Assembly (NCBI RefSeq): GCF_015832195.1
Contig: NC_052027.1
Location: 5,596,649 to 5,660,648, forward strand
Length of the DNA: 64,000 nt
Reading direction: 5' to 3'
From: Motacilla alba alba
Lineage: Eukaryota; Chordata; Aves; Passeriformes; Motacillidae
The position numbers and the translations under genes were made by a program. The notes under the pieces were generated by a model. The model worked only from the letters and a program-made list of their open reading frames with translations. It searched no databases and was not told the origin of the DNA. Below are positions 1 to 11,380 of this stretch, piece by piece; within the stretch, counting starts at the first letter, position 1; every line of letters begins with the position of its first letter.

Positions 1-2440
1 CTACATTAGGGAGCATGGTGTGAAAAGCTTTTTTTCACCTTGGAGCAAAATTCTGTGGAAATATCCGAATGTTCAGGCAGGAAGATTCTGTTTGCTGCCC
101 CAGCCTGGGACAGCTGTCCACTCAGCTGGGTCAGGGTGGGCAGTGCAAACTCAGAGCTCTCGGCCTTCCTTAGCCTTATCCCAAGGGATGAGATCACTTT
201 TCCTGCCACAGAAGAAGGTCTTGGGGTGATTGCTGGACACTGTCCTCTCCTGTCAGCATGGGATTGAGCCTGACCTGGGCACAGGGACACCAGGAGTGGC
301 TGTGAGAGGAGGCAACTGAGGAATCAGCAGGGCAAATTCAGCAGGGTGTGACTGGGATGTGGAAACAGCCAGTGCCAGGTTCCTCAGGACATCCCCAAGG
401 CTGCTCTCCTGGCTGCAGAGCTGTCACCATGCCTGTTCAAGCCCCCAGGAGGGTTCTCCTGGAGCAGGCAGAGCTGCTGAGGTGGCAGCCAGCCCTCCAG
501 TGACAACAGGGACTGAGCCTCTGCTGGCTGTCCAGGAGGATGGAGTCCTGCAGGCAGGAGGAGCTGGGCATCCTTCCCTCCCCCCTGGAGACACGGGGAT
601 GGTTTTGGGACCATGTGGGCGGTCAGCTCTGCCTGGAGTGTTTGGCAGTGGTGCTGGCACAGGGCAGACAGGGAAGATGTGTCCCCAGAGCAGACAAATA
701 ACAGTATGGAATTAGGTAGATCCAGTTTCCACTTCCATGCCTTTCCAGAGTGTTTCCTCAGCCCTGGGGACAGGCAGGGCAGGGAATGGAGCCCTTGGTG
801 GTGATGGATGTGTGTCTGTGCCTGCCAGGGCAGAGGCTGAGCCTCCAGCTCAGCACACAGGCCCTGAGAGCGTTCATGTTGGTAATACCCTGCCTCACCT
901 TAAATTTAATTATTAGTTCATGGTGCAATTCAGGACTCAGCTGGGGAAATCATACCTCTGAAAGGGGATGCACTCAGGAGTGGGGCTCTGCAGGGTGGGA
1001 GAGGCAGGATCCACCTCTCACAGCCTCCTTCCCTGTTTGAGGAAAAGGGATCTGTGCTGGCCATCAGCACCTGTTTGTCACTGCCCAGATTCCAGACACC
1101 TGCTGGCAGAAGGACAAGGCTGACAGGAGAGCTGGATTGACACCTCAGGAAGGTTTCGTGCTGCAGGTCTCTCTCCTTACAAACCAAATGTTTGGCCTTA
1201 CCAAGGGGACTAGGAAGCCACCCAGACAGTAACTGCTTGGGAAGCCAGAGGACAGCTCCCTTTGTGCCTGGATAAAGGCCACCATCTCACCCACCTGCCC
1301 AGCAGAGACAGGGTCAAAGATGGTTTTTTTTAGCAGCACAGGCTGTTTTTGATGTGCCCGTGGAAAATTGGGAGAGATAAATGTTTTTGCACTCTCACCA
1401 ACAAGCTGTCTGTGTGGGGATGAAGGTCACCTTGCAACAACTCAGAGCAATTATCTGAAGGAGGTTAGATCTCTGTCCTCTGCCTTCATATTATTCTCAT
1501 AAACTGCATTTTTGGCATCACTTAGAAGCCAGGAACATATCAAACCTGCATATGTCAAATGCAATTGACATCAAATACCTTTCATCGAGCCCCAAGCCTC
1601 TTGGCGTCTTTTGAGCTCTGCACCCAGGAAAGTGGCTTGTCAGAGATGATTTTTCCAACTGAGGAAGCAAGTAGCATAATGAGACAGTGTAGCTTCAGCA
1701 TACACCTTCCAACAAGTTTCCCAACTGCTCAGAAAGCAAAACATGAGCCTGAATAGTAATTAGCCCATGAAGGAAGCTGGGGATGCAAGGAATGTATGAA
1801 CTTGTATTTATGGCCCCTCATTACCATTCCCTAAAAGCATTTCTGTCTGCATTTCCCATTTCCAACAGCCAAGATCACAGAATTACAGAACAGAACCACG
1901 AAACAAAAATCCAGCTGTGTCAAGTGGCCCAAGCATGATCACTGCAGGAAATTACCAGATGTGCCAGGTGCTGTGCAGGTGTGCTCAGCACTCAGGAAAG
2001 CCCTCGAGCTGCTCACAGAGCTCTTGCTTCTGGGCTTCACAGCAATCAGGAGGCGTTTTTCCTCCATCCAGTATTCCACCTTTCCCAGGCTGGGGCAGAG
2101 GGGAATGCCCACCAGCTTCTGCACAATATGGGTTTGCTCACAAGTAACTTTGTTGGGTTTTTTTTACATTTCTTCTCAGAGCAGTGGAGGGTGAGCACTG
2201 CCCTGGGAACACAGACTCACCAGATACAAAGATAGTGTGGAAGGTGTAAAGGACCTGGTAACGAGGCCCCTTTTTCTGATGTCAGCTCTGAGTTCCCCAG
2301 GTGATGGAACTCAGCTGTACTGAGTTTTGAAGGGTTGCCTGTTATAAAAGCTGAACTCCAGAAAGGCAGTTTGAAGAGTTGGGTGCTGCTTTAAAGGGCT
2401 CTCTGAAGTAAGTCAGCCTTGCTCTGGGTAGTCATAGGTC
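1..2440. other. Gene-free unique sequence, GC-richer start
   Basis: No gene could be supported. The first 1.35 kb is visibly richer in G and C than most of the window and has many short overlapping open frames on both strands, the longest 118 codons. None shows a domain, a low-complexity-free conserved look or a convincing splice site. No repeat family was recognised. Whether this is intergenic or intronic cannot be told. Confidence 0.6.
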
Positions 2441-2471
2441 TCACAATGCCTGAACAACATGTATTACAGGT

Positions 2472-2510
2472 ATTTTCCTTTTTTCCTTTTATTTTTCTAT
2501 TTTTCCCTCT
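2472..2510. repeat. Pyrimidine-rich tract
   Basis: A run made almost wholly of T and C (short T runs broken by CC), seen directly. It could be a polypyrimidine tract by chance or a decayed simple repeat. No AG acceptor followed by a coding frame is found behind it, so I do not read it as a splice acceptor. Confidence 0.6.
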
Positions 2511-4369
2511 GAAGTCACATAGTTTCAATATTCCACACTTTAGTTTTATTCTTTTTCTTCACACATGCTCAAATAAAATATCAGGGGGGGAGGCTTTATC
2601 TTTCTTTCATGGTCATTTTTGAGGTTCTTTATATGGATTTATTTTCTTTTTTAAGATATTCCTCATTTTCTAAAGAAGGATAAAAATGCTTCCAGGACTC
2701 ACCTTCCTTGTCTGAAGTTATGGAATCAATCACTGCATTATCTTCTCTAATTTTCTATTATCTTTATTAGCTTTTATTTTCCAAGATAAAAAATATATGT
2801 GTTTATAAAAGCTCTTGGCAATGCAGGAAGATAAAGCTGGGGAAGTGAATGAGAATTGACACAGTTTTCTGGACAGTCATTTGTGAAAACACTTATTTAC
2901 ATCAGCCTCCAGAAGAACTTGGAAGAGTTTTCAGTAAGAGACAAATATTGGAAAAGATTTTATTACTTTTTAGTAATGGCACACTGGAAGCTGGGCTTCC
3001 CCCAAAAGAGCAGATTTAGCAATTAGCACATAAATTTGTGGATAGATTGTCTTTGAAACTGCCCAAGCCTCAGGCAAAGTCCAAAATGGCCCTGGCCTGC
3101 TCCCACCTTGCAGTAGCCCACAGAAACACCCTTTTCATCAGCCAGCACACAAAGCCTGACTTCCCCCTGCTGCTGTGACCTGTTCATTCATCAAGCCACT
3201 AGAAGACACTTTGCCCTTGCCTTTCCCCACTCATCAAAGGTTCTTTCTTCTCTGCCCTCCTCAAAGCCTGAAACCAGAAGGAAATTATGCATTCTCCCTA
3301 ATTAATGTGGTGACTTTTGCAGAAATAATTTATGTCTCCATGTCCTTCACCACTGTGAGGCTTCGGTGCTTATTAGGTTTGCTCCTTCCCCGTCTGAAAT
3401 GTTTGGCTGCTGGTTCCAGTGGTGACCAGAACTGTGCTGTGCACTCCCCAGGGTGAGATGCTGAATTTCTAGAATGGGTGGAGTCTCAGTTTCTGCTGGA
3501 GCTTGTGAGGAAGGGAACAGGGAAGCAAAAATCCCTGATGGATGTCCAGGGTCAGCCAGCACCTCAAACACCACCAGCAATGACTGGGGTGCCTCCCAAG
3601 TCCCTGCTGATTATTTAAAATGTTTTTGAATAAAAATAACTTGCGGGATCTGACTCAAGCTGAGAGTTGCTAATAAGATGCTGAAGGAGCAATTGTTTAA
3701 CGGTCTGACACAGGAGAAATTATTGTTGTCTCTAGTTCATGCTGTTAGCACTGATTCATCAGGTTTGAGGTGGTGGAGCTGCAGGTCCTTTTCATATGTG
3801 CTCAAATTTTCTTTTTTCTGAGGGGATGACAGGTGTGTGCCCTGACCTGATACAAAATCTACAGTAAAAGCCACAAATTTCCTGTATCAGCCATTAAATG
3901 AGCAGTGCTGTTTAAGCAGCAGTTGTGTTCTGAAATGCTCCTTCAAGGACTTGTTGGATCAGTTATGTTAAAATTGCAGAGCAATAGTGTCTGTAATAGA
4001 CTTGTGCTGGGAGAGTAACTTGCCCTACTTAATGTATTCATAGAAAGCTACAGCTGTAGGTTTTGCTTTTATGCAGGTCAAGCAGGGGGAATCAAAGCTG
4101 AATCAATGTACCTAACTCCTCCAACGCCCAAATTTACAAAGAATACATTCCTTCTAAAATTTCTATCTGCTTTTTTTTTTGATTCAGTCTCACCCGAGCA
4201 AATTCACATAAGGTGAGCCTCTAAAAAGACTGATTTTCTGCTCCCCTTGACTGCACAAGATATTCAAAAATTAATGAAAAAGTGACACCCGTCTGGCTTC
4301 CAGGGCATCACATTTGTGACTGCATAAATTCTCCCAGGTCAGCTCAAAACCAGTTCAGGGTTAAAATCT
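2511..4369. other. Gene-free unique sequence
   Basis: Nothing gene-like was recognised. The stretch is AT-rich up to about 2.95 kb, then mixed. It has a T10 run at 4171-4180. The longest open frame is 93 codons (3175-3456) and shows no domain. No recognisable transposable element. Confidence 0.55.
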
Positions 4370-4800
4370 CATCTAGTCACCTAGATTAAAAACTAATTTC
4401 TCTAAAGTATATCCTATATTAGAGCCTTTTCATGCAAATAAATAGCCAAGGGCCTCATTCTCTCCTTCTCTATTAGTTGTGCATGTCATGAATTTGAACA
4501 GAACATTTTGTCCTGTACTCTAATTACATGCATTATAAAGAAAAATCTATTCCTTGCATACATATTATTAGGAGCAGTGTGGAGGCACCATTCCATCAGG
4601 GTGGCCGTCATGGTGGCTCATCCTGATATTGACAGTTTAATCATTTTGTTTCATAGGAGATTAAAAGTCATATGATGGCTGCTCCTCTGTGGAGCAGCCA
4701 GTGAAGCCAATTGGAGTCAATCTGTGCCTAAGTGCCTTTTCTGCTCTGAAAACAGACCTGCAGTTTACAAAATATATTAGGTAATTATCAGTGCCTATGG
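4370..4800. other. Candidate conserved noncoding element (unproven)
   Basis: About 430 bp of complex, AT-rich sequence without simple repeats, long open frames or recognised transposon sequence. It holds several octamer- or homeodomain-like words (ATGCAAAT at 4433-4440, and TAATTA). This texture resembles vertebrate developmental enhancers, but texture alone is weak evidence. Alignment to chicken and other amniotes would decide. Confidence 0.25.
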
Positions 4801-6429
4801 AAGAATGATTAAAAAAAAAAATACTGGCCTGATGGCAGAGTAAATAGGGTTACTGTTAAAAAAAAAAAGAAAGAGCTCATTTTGCTCACAGCTGTGCTGC
4901 AGCACATGCACATGAGGACTAACTTAGTTGTTTCCTAATGTATTCATGTGCATGATCATTAGCAGCTTCAATTCCCTTCGCTTTATCTCACTGGAGAAGG
5001 ATGGAGCAATTGATACACCAGACAGCCACCAAACACCTATTGCAATTACAGTTGCCTTTTATCAAAGGAGAGCATCACCTCCTTGGAAAGATGCTGAGAA
5101 TTTCAATAAACATAGCAAAATATTAGACCTCTACCCTTGTTTATTTTAGTTTACAACAGCCTGAATTAGCTTCCCAAGGCAAGATGTGATTTAGCCTCTG
5201 TCTTTCAAGATGCAGCCTGGGAATAAGGAGCGCTGAGCTCTATCCATTTTGGCTTCTCAGTGTGAGACACCACACAAAGGGTTTTTAGAGCACTGGATAA
5301 TGCTCTCTAAAGATCAGTCCCCTCCAAACCATCACATGAGTGGCACCACAGATCTCCTCTTGCCTGAAGAAATGTTGATTAGAATGAAATCCCGAAGGAT
5401 CCTTCACCTCCTGAAGGACAGGATTGTATTCCTAAGAAGGCAGCATCTGAAATTCAGTGTGGGTCTTGTGTGAATGCAGCTCCAGGGTGAATGTGAATAA
5501 CTCTGTACCTGCACCAGGTGATGTGGGAGGGCTGCCAGTGTGTGTGTGATATATAACCTGACTGTCTACACAGCTGTTGATTCAATTTATTTCTAGTCTG
5601 GGACAGCACTGGAACCTGGTTTCTTTTTTTTTTTTTAAATCACTCAATTTAGTCTTTTTCTCCAGTATGGTTCAAACATGATAAATACCCTGTATCTTCC
5701 AATGATGACCTTAAAAGTTGAGAAAGATCAATAACTGTCCACCAAAAAATTTGTAACTTGACTCCCTTGAGTGCTTTTCCTTCAATGGAGCATCTTGAAA
5801 AGTGCAAACCAGTGTTCAGTAACTGCCTTGTTACTGTGAGAGTGCTGTATTTGAGGCCACAGATTTTAGAAAACCCGAACCAATAATTGATAAAATATCT
5901 TGTCTCTGGCTGAAATTCCTCTTGGAGTGGATAAGATGTAATTATTTTTATCTTAAATCCCTCTTGGTGCAGTGCCAGGAAGGCACATTTCAGCACAGAA
6001 AGGGGAATCAGAACGGTTAAAGATTTTCACAGGTTCATGGAGTTTTTTGTTGTGCAGTGTCAGGCATGGATGATCCAGGGAGGTTCCTGTCCCTGTGTGC
6101 CAGCTCTTGCTGTCTCTCTGAAGCCATGTTTAGCAAAGCCCTGGCACAAGGGCTCAGCAGGAGCTGGGGAGAAAGTTTTATTGCACACAGAATGTCTTCC
6201 TGCTGGAAGAAATATTCTGGCTGCAGCTCCCAAGCATTAACCTTTCACTTGGCTAAATCAGCCAGAATTGCCTCTGTGCTGTCAATGTTTGCACATAGGA
6301 GCAGTAATTATGAGAGCAGGATCACTCCAACTCTCTAGCAGAGTGCAGTCCTTGAGTAAATGAATTGTGATTGGGAAACAATTGGATGGTGGAGATGTTT
6401 CTAAGGAGAGCACCTTATTGACATTATTT
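4801..6429. other. Gene-free unique sequence with short A/T tracts
   Basis: No gene was recognised. A11 runs at 4811-4821 and 4858-4868 and a T13 run at 5624-5636 are seen directly. A 115-codon open frame on the minus strand (5649-5996) has no recognisable domain, and I judge it to be chance. Confidence 0.55.
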
Positions 6430-6720
6430 TCAAACTAACAGGACACATCCTTGCAGTGCAAATATTGCTTTCTTTTGCAAATGTGAAAGAGTTATTACTT
6501 ACTGCTCTGTGAGAGGACAGACCTGCCACTGAGATAATGGCAACTTAGTGTTTTATTGTGAATCTTTCCACACAGACTCGGTGATGTTTATGATAGCAAT
6601 TGCATAGACAACCCATTCTTCATTTCCAGAATAACTAAATTACAAGTGACAGCAATATAAAGCATGATATTTAATTGCCTCAATGAGCATTAACTTCCCT
6701 GAGCATGCATGATGCACTCC
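6430..6720. other. Candidate conserved noncoding element (unproven)
   Basis: AT-rich, high-complexity sequence with no repeat or open-frame signal. It contains a palindromic GCATGC word (6704-6709) and several homeodomain-like core words near 6.65-6.7 kb. The composition changes sharply to GC-richer sequence on the right. It is flagged on texture only, and conservation has not been tested. Confidence 0.22.
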
Positions 6721-7051
6721 CTGGCTGACACTCTCCAGGGGTGTGTGTCATTCTGAGGGGCTGCCTTTTGGGGTTCCCAGCTTGACTCACTGGCAAGAGT
6801 TCTGACCTTCTGCAAATGCCTACTGTGAAAGAGTCTTTAAAATTGAGTGTTTTGTGGCAGGTTTTGGCTGCTGTTCTCCATCTCTCCCAGGCTGTGTGTG
6901 CTCAGCGTGACCTCGGCAGGCACCAGCAGAGGGGAGGAGGCAGTGTCCCCCAAGCTGGGCTGTGGGAGCTGCTCTCCAGGGCTGCACACCCTTGTACTGA
7001 ATCCCAGGGCAGCCTGCAAATCAGGAATGTGGGGAAAACAAAACAAGGCAA
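6721..7051. other. Gene-free unique sequence left of the LTR
   Basis: No gene or repeat was recognised. The two overlapping plus-strand open frames here (up to 100 codons) run on into the LTR that starts at 7058 and so cannot be real genes as they stand. Confidence 0.55.
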
Positions 7052-7057
7052 AACCAG
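7052..7057. repeat. Left target-site duplication of the solo LTR
   Basis: The hexamer AACCAG directly before the TGT start of the LTR is repeated exactly at 7501-7506, directly after the LTR. The match extends to 7 bp if one A at either edge is counted. A 6-bp duplication is typical of class II (ERVK-like) endogenous retroviruses. Confidence 0.75.
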
Positions 7058-7356
7058 TGTGGCATTCACATTCTCTGGAAAAATCCCTTCGCCCAGGATG
7101 TTGATCCTGGGAAGCTGAGAAGCCTCAGAGAAAAGGGAAACAATTCTTATCTCATTTGCTTCTCCTGTGTTGTGCTCATTTGGAATGTGGTTGGAGATTG
7201 TTTACCCACAGGTGATTGTTTCATTGGATTCTGGTGTGAGTTGTTTTGGCCCATTGGCCAGTCAGGCCAAGCTGTGTCAGGACTCTGGAGAGAGTCACGA
7301 GTTTTCATTATTATCTTTTTAGCATTCAGTAAGTATCTTTTCTCTATTCTTCAGTT

Positions 7357-7406
7357 CAGTATAGTATTCTTTAATATAATACAGTATAGTATTCTTTAAT
7401 AATATA
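7357..7406 (+). repeat. 25-bp tandem duplication inside the LTR
   Basis: The 25-bp unit starting CAGTATAGTATTCTTTAATA occurs twice in a row (7357-7381 and 7382-7406), with only small differences at the end of the second copy. It lies in the AT-rich part just before the poly(A) signals. It may vary in copy number between LTR copies. Confidence 0.7.
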
Positions 7407-7414
7407 TTTAATAT

Positions 7415-7428
7415 AATAAAGTAATAAA
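7415..7428 (+). promoter_or_regulatory. Two AATAAA polyadenylation signals in the LTR
   Basis: AATAAA occurs at 7415-7420 and again at 7423-7428, about 75-85 bp before the right LTR end. This is the expected place for the retroviral poly(A) signal and fixes the element's orientation as plus. Use in the present genome is unknown. Confidence 0.65.
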
Positions 7429-7500
7429 TTAGCCTCCTGAGAACATGGAGTCAGATGCATCATTCCTGCCTTCGTTGGAACATTCCCAGCTAATACAATA

Positions 7501-7506
7501 AACCAG
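7501..7506. repeat. Right target-site duplication of the solo LTR
   Basis: Exact copy of AACCAG found at 7052-7057. An intact duplication means the LTR was inserted by an integrase and has not been moved or truncated since. Confidence 0.75.
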
Positions 7507-10500
7507 CTCAGAGGAGATGAGAAACTGTTGTGGGAGGTTTTCAGGAGCAAATTAGCCAAGCATCTGCCACTGATCCTGTGAGAGGATCAGAGGTTCCCTT
7601 CCCAGAGCCATTGATTTGGGCTCTGCGGAAGACCCCACTGCTCCTTCAAGGATTCCCTTCCCTGACAGCAACTCCAAGTAGCCAAAAGCATGCATAAGTG
7701 CTAAGAGATACATCTGGAAATTTAGAAATACATTTTCCCTTCTTAACCTGGAGGTCTGGGAATGCCTCTGACAATAACAATCTGACCTATCTGCAATCAG
7801 TGCAGGCAACACTATTTTACAAATACCTCTGTAAGTCAATAAATCAGACATACCTCTTACTCGTGCCAGGCCCTTTAAGTCCTTCTGCAAGGAGAAATTC
7901 TTAGTATTTGGGAGCCCAAAGCCTAATAAATCCTTCAGCTGTTTTTTTATGAATTGGAAATTACTAGAGCAATAACTTTTAAGAGAGCACTGAAGTTTTA
8001 GCTGATGTCCTAAATTATTTAAAATCATATAAAGTGTAGTACCAGTAATTATTTTCAAATTTAAAGTGACACTTTTAGAGAATATATTGATGATGTCTTA
8101 CGTTCAGGCTGTGCATGGCATGTGCACAACACTATGCAGTTATAGAACTTATAGTGGCATCACTTAATAAATTCTAGTGTGTGTTTCTCTATAACTACAC
8201 CTGATATAAATATCTGATGTATCTACTATCTATATCATATAAAGACCCACCTAAATATCTTAATTGGAAAATATTCCTATGCCAGCTTGCCTACCAAGAC
8301 CTCATTAAATGTGGATACATGGTGGCCCATTTTGGCATGTGAATATATAAGATGATTTTATTTCAAGAGCACAGAGTTCCGTAAACGTCCTCTAAGATTT
8401 ATCTGCCCTAGAGACTGAGTTAGTTTTTGATTGATTTCTAGAATTCCTGAGTTAAAGATGCTTTAAACTGATAAGCCCAGCTTGTACAAACACTTGGGAT
8501 CCTATTAGACACAGAAGTAAAACACAAATAGCTTTAAACTGACTGATTTGGGTTCATTGTTTACAGATTTCTACATGGAAGGGATTTGTCCTTCTCTGCT
8601 GCATATGTGCTCATTTCAGAGGGAACAATTTCCTTCAGGCAGAATTGCTATGGCCTTTTTTGTGTCACTGCTGTGAAGTCCAACCTGAGGACAGGTGAAG
8701 CGCCCAGCACTCATTATTGCACTCACACAGTCCACCAGTGCATTGTGAAAACATTGGATGCCGCTAGGATTGCACATTTTTGTCATGAAAATGGGGCATC
8801 AAAAATCTCCTGTGTCACAGACAATGTTCTGTTCCAACTGATGCTTTGCAGCTTTCTGACTTATTTCACTATTTTGTAATTCGATTCTCTGACTACTGTG
8901 TTCTCTTTTTGATTCAAAACGGGAAAGGTTAGCAAGTGGGTGGCAATTGCAAACAGTCTGTGGGAAGAAAAATGTCGAATTTTTTATCAGTTGGATGTAG
9001 ATCTACTGATTTTTTGGATTCCTTTGGTTTAGTCAAGGTTGGACATATCTGCTGAGGACATGTTGCTAGAATGCAAACCAACTTCACACCACAGAGATTA
9101 TTATCCAGAGAGATGCAGGCTGAGTGTGTCTGTGACAAATGTCATGAGGAGGAGAAACAGAAGGAATTCACTGTGTCTGAATCCCATGAGTCTTCAAAGA
9201 ATGTTTTGACCCCAATGCTGCTTTCTTCTTTTTTGATGCTTAAGAGAGTTTCATCTTTCTGCAAGAAATAATCATGGAGAGATGAATGGATTCAACCTTC
9301 TACTGAGTTTTTCATCCCCAGGTTCTACAGAGCAGAGAGATCATCCAGCTGCTACTCAGGCAAGTTTACTTGATGTAAAAACTACCTGGCTAAACCCTTA
9401 AACCTGTATTTGGAGCTCTGTTGCAGGGTTTCATCCTCAGCATTTCCCCCACTCCTAAAGTGGGGCTGCCTTAGCTGGTTTGTGGAATTAATTAAAATTA
9501 ATTGTTTTGGCAGCTGTGGTGCTTCATGCCTCACTTGGCTCAGCTGCAGTGTGCATGTCAGAGCATGGTGAGGGGGAAAGCCTGGCAGAGAGAGATTGGA
9601 GGATTCGTTCTTCCTTCAAATCCGTCAGGTGATAAAAGATCCACCTTTTTTTTATGACTATCATTGGTGTGAATCTTCACATCAATAACACATTAATATT
9701 GGATATAAGCCATGCACTGTAGGCCAGAGGTGCAGGCAGGTTGTTTTTCACAGCAAAGCAATCTTGCCTCTGGTTAAGTGACTGTCTGGGCTGCTTTGAG
9801 CATCCCTAGGACAGCACAGAGCAGCAGTTTGCTGGCAGAGCCTGATTCTGTGCTTTCAGAGCCTTGGTTTCACAGTCTCAATCCTAGCAGCTCCCAGTAA
9901 TTCTGAGTCTGGGAAACCTCACCAATTTTTTTTCCAAGATACCAGTACCTTCCAGCAGAGAAATACACTCAGGTTGAAAAATGCTCCTCATGGAAGGAGC
10001 CTGCCTTGTACATTATCTTCTTATTGAGGAGAAAGGCCAATATTTGGTGCTGGCTAAAGCTTCTTTAAATGGACAGCAAAGGTTTCTCTTGTCATGGAGG
10101 GACATTTAGTTGGTGCAGAAACACATTTGCAGGCTTGCTGAGCTGAAAGGGAATCTTTGGGGTAATTCTGGGGAAGAGAGGCTTAGGGCATCTTTGCCTC
10201 CCCTGACCAGTGCAGTAGATCTCAGTGTAATAAAAGTTGCCCACAGAGATGGCTCCCACCACTGATCTTGGTGCCTCTTGTCCAGTGGCTGAGTGACAAA
10301 CTTGCAGTGAAGAATTTTATAGTCATTTGTCATGGTTCTGCTTGCCATGGCTGATTTCCTTCAAGTTTTATAAAGCCTTAGCTCTAGACAGACACTCAAC
10401 CCTGGCTGTAGCTACAATGGCTGATGTCATTTGGCATTTATTTCTCAACATCTTCATCTGGCTGAGGACTTAAACCACTAAAATGATTTGTTCTTTGAAG

Positions 10501-11186
10501 CACTGACAGACTTGGTCATGAAATCATGGCACACACCGTAAATCCCCTGTGCATGCCATTCTCAGAGCAGTTCTGCAGTTATATTTTCTATTTCTGCCAG
10601 TTATATTGTCTAAAGGTGCATCTTGGGAATGTGTCAATGCCATCACCAGAACTTGTTCATAATTGGGTGGGAGTTTTGGGGGGGGCTTGGCAGCTTTTAG
10701 GACCCTCTGCCAGGAGCCGTGACACGTGGAAAGGCTCAGAGCCTGTGGGCTCCTGTCCCAAAGGCCAAGCAAACAGGAGAGCAGAGCACGGGCACAAAGA
10801 GCCCTGGGGGTCTTAATCCAATGCAAGCAGCTGGGCAGCAGCAGAGCTGCAATAAAATCCCTCTTCTTGTCCACTGTCCTGCCAAACCCAGCCTTTATTT
10901 CCCTGTCCCTTCACCCCAAGCTCTTTTGACATTATCAATCAGAAAAAAGCTGCTTCTTATCCCCTCACTATTCTGTTAGCCTTAGTGAAAAATCACATCA
11001 CAGTTACTCCTTTTGTTCATCCCCCCTTTCATTTGCAGAAGAGGTAACCTTCCATCCTTAATGGAATTAGTATTTTTGCTGATGTGTTTTGTGGCAAGAG
11101 CCCTGACCAAACTCATTTCTTCATGTAGACCATGAGGGCATGGTGCTTAGTGCTTTGTGTGCATTGTAGGAGTGGCAATCAGCCAT
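7507..11186. other. Gene-free unique sequence
   Basis: No gene or repeat family was recognised. The longest open frame of the window (minus strand, 7552-8058, 168 codons) lies here. It has no recognisable domain, and its start and stop fall in ordinary AT-rich DNA. The stretch at 8.15-8.3 kb is TA-rich but not a regular microsatellite. A G7 run near 10.68 kb and a GC-richer patch at 10.65-10.9 kb are the only other departures. Confidence 0.5.
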
Positions 11187-11380
11187 GACCACTTCTCTGG
11201 GGAGCCTGTTCAGTGCTCCACCACCCTTTTCCTCATATCCTAAAAAAACCCTTTTCCTAATATCCAGCCTAAACCTGCCCTGACACAGCTTCCTGTCCTG
11301 TCCTGGTCACTAGATCAGTCCCTGACCCTCCACTTCTCCTTCTGAGGAAGCTGTAGACTGATCAGACCCTCAGGTCTGGA
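11187..11380 (-). mobile_element. CR1 LINE fragment, minus strand
   Basis: Read on the plus strand, this matches the reverse complement of the CR1 3' region as I recall it: a cttctctggggagcctgtt-like segment, then ccttttcctaatatccagcc, cctaaacctgccctgacaca, and gaggaagctgtagactg, in that order and spacing. It is a short 5'-truncated and diverged piece with a small insertion near 11235-11255. The true 3' tail (lower coordinates) is not clear and may extend a few tens of bases to the left. CR1 is the main LINE of birds. This copy cannot be active. Confidence 0.75.

Larger units (their letters stand above)
7058..7500 (+). mobile_element. Solo LTR of an endogenous retrovirus (passerine type)
   Basis: A 443-bp element beginning TGTGGC and ending near ACAATA, flanked by the direct repeat AACCAG. 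It is the kind of LTR I recall as common in songbird genomes: a U3 part with the ctcctgtgttgtgctcatttgg-like and gattgtttacccacagg-like stretches, an AT-rich R/U5 part with two AATAAA signals, and an end about 75 bp beyond them. No gag, pol or env sequence lies beside it, so it is a solo LTR left by recombination between the two LTRs of a provirus. The 6-bp duplication favours an ERVK-like origin, but I do not assign a subfamily name. The plus orientation is set by the poly(A) signals near the right end. Confidence 0.8.

Noticed and set aside
1890..1910. Sequence like ATCACAGAATTACAGAA, similar to the antisense CR1 tail motif
   Set aside because: The following sequence does not continue with CR1 landmarks; too short to call.
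7552..8058. 168-codon open frame on the minus strand, the longest in the window
   Set aside because: It has no recognisable domain, signal peptide or repeat, and it does not resemble retroviral proteins despite lying beside the LTR. The length is within chance for 64 kb in six frames.
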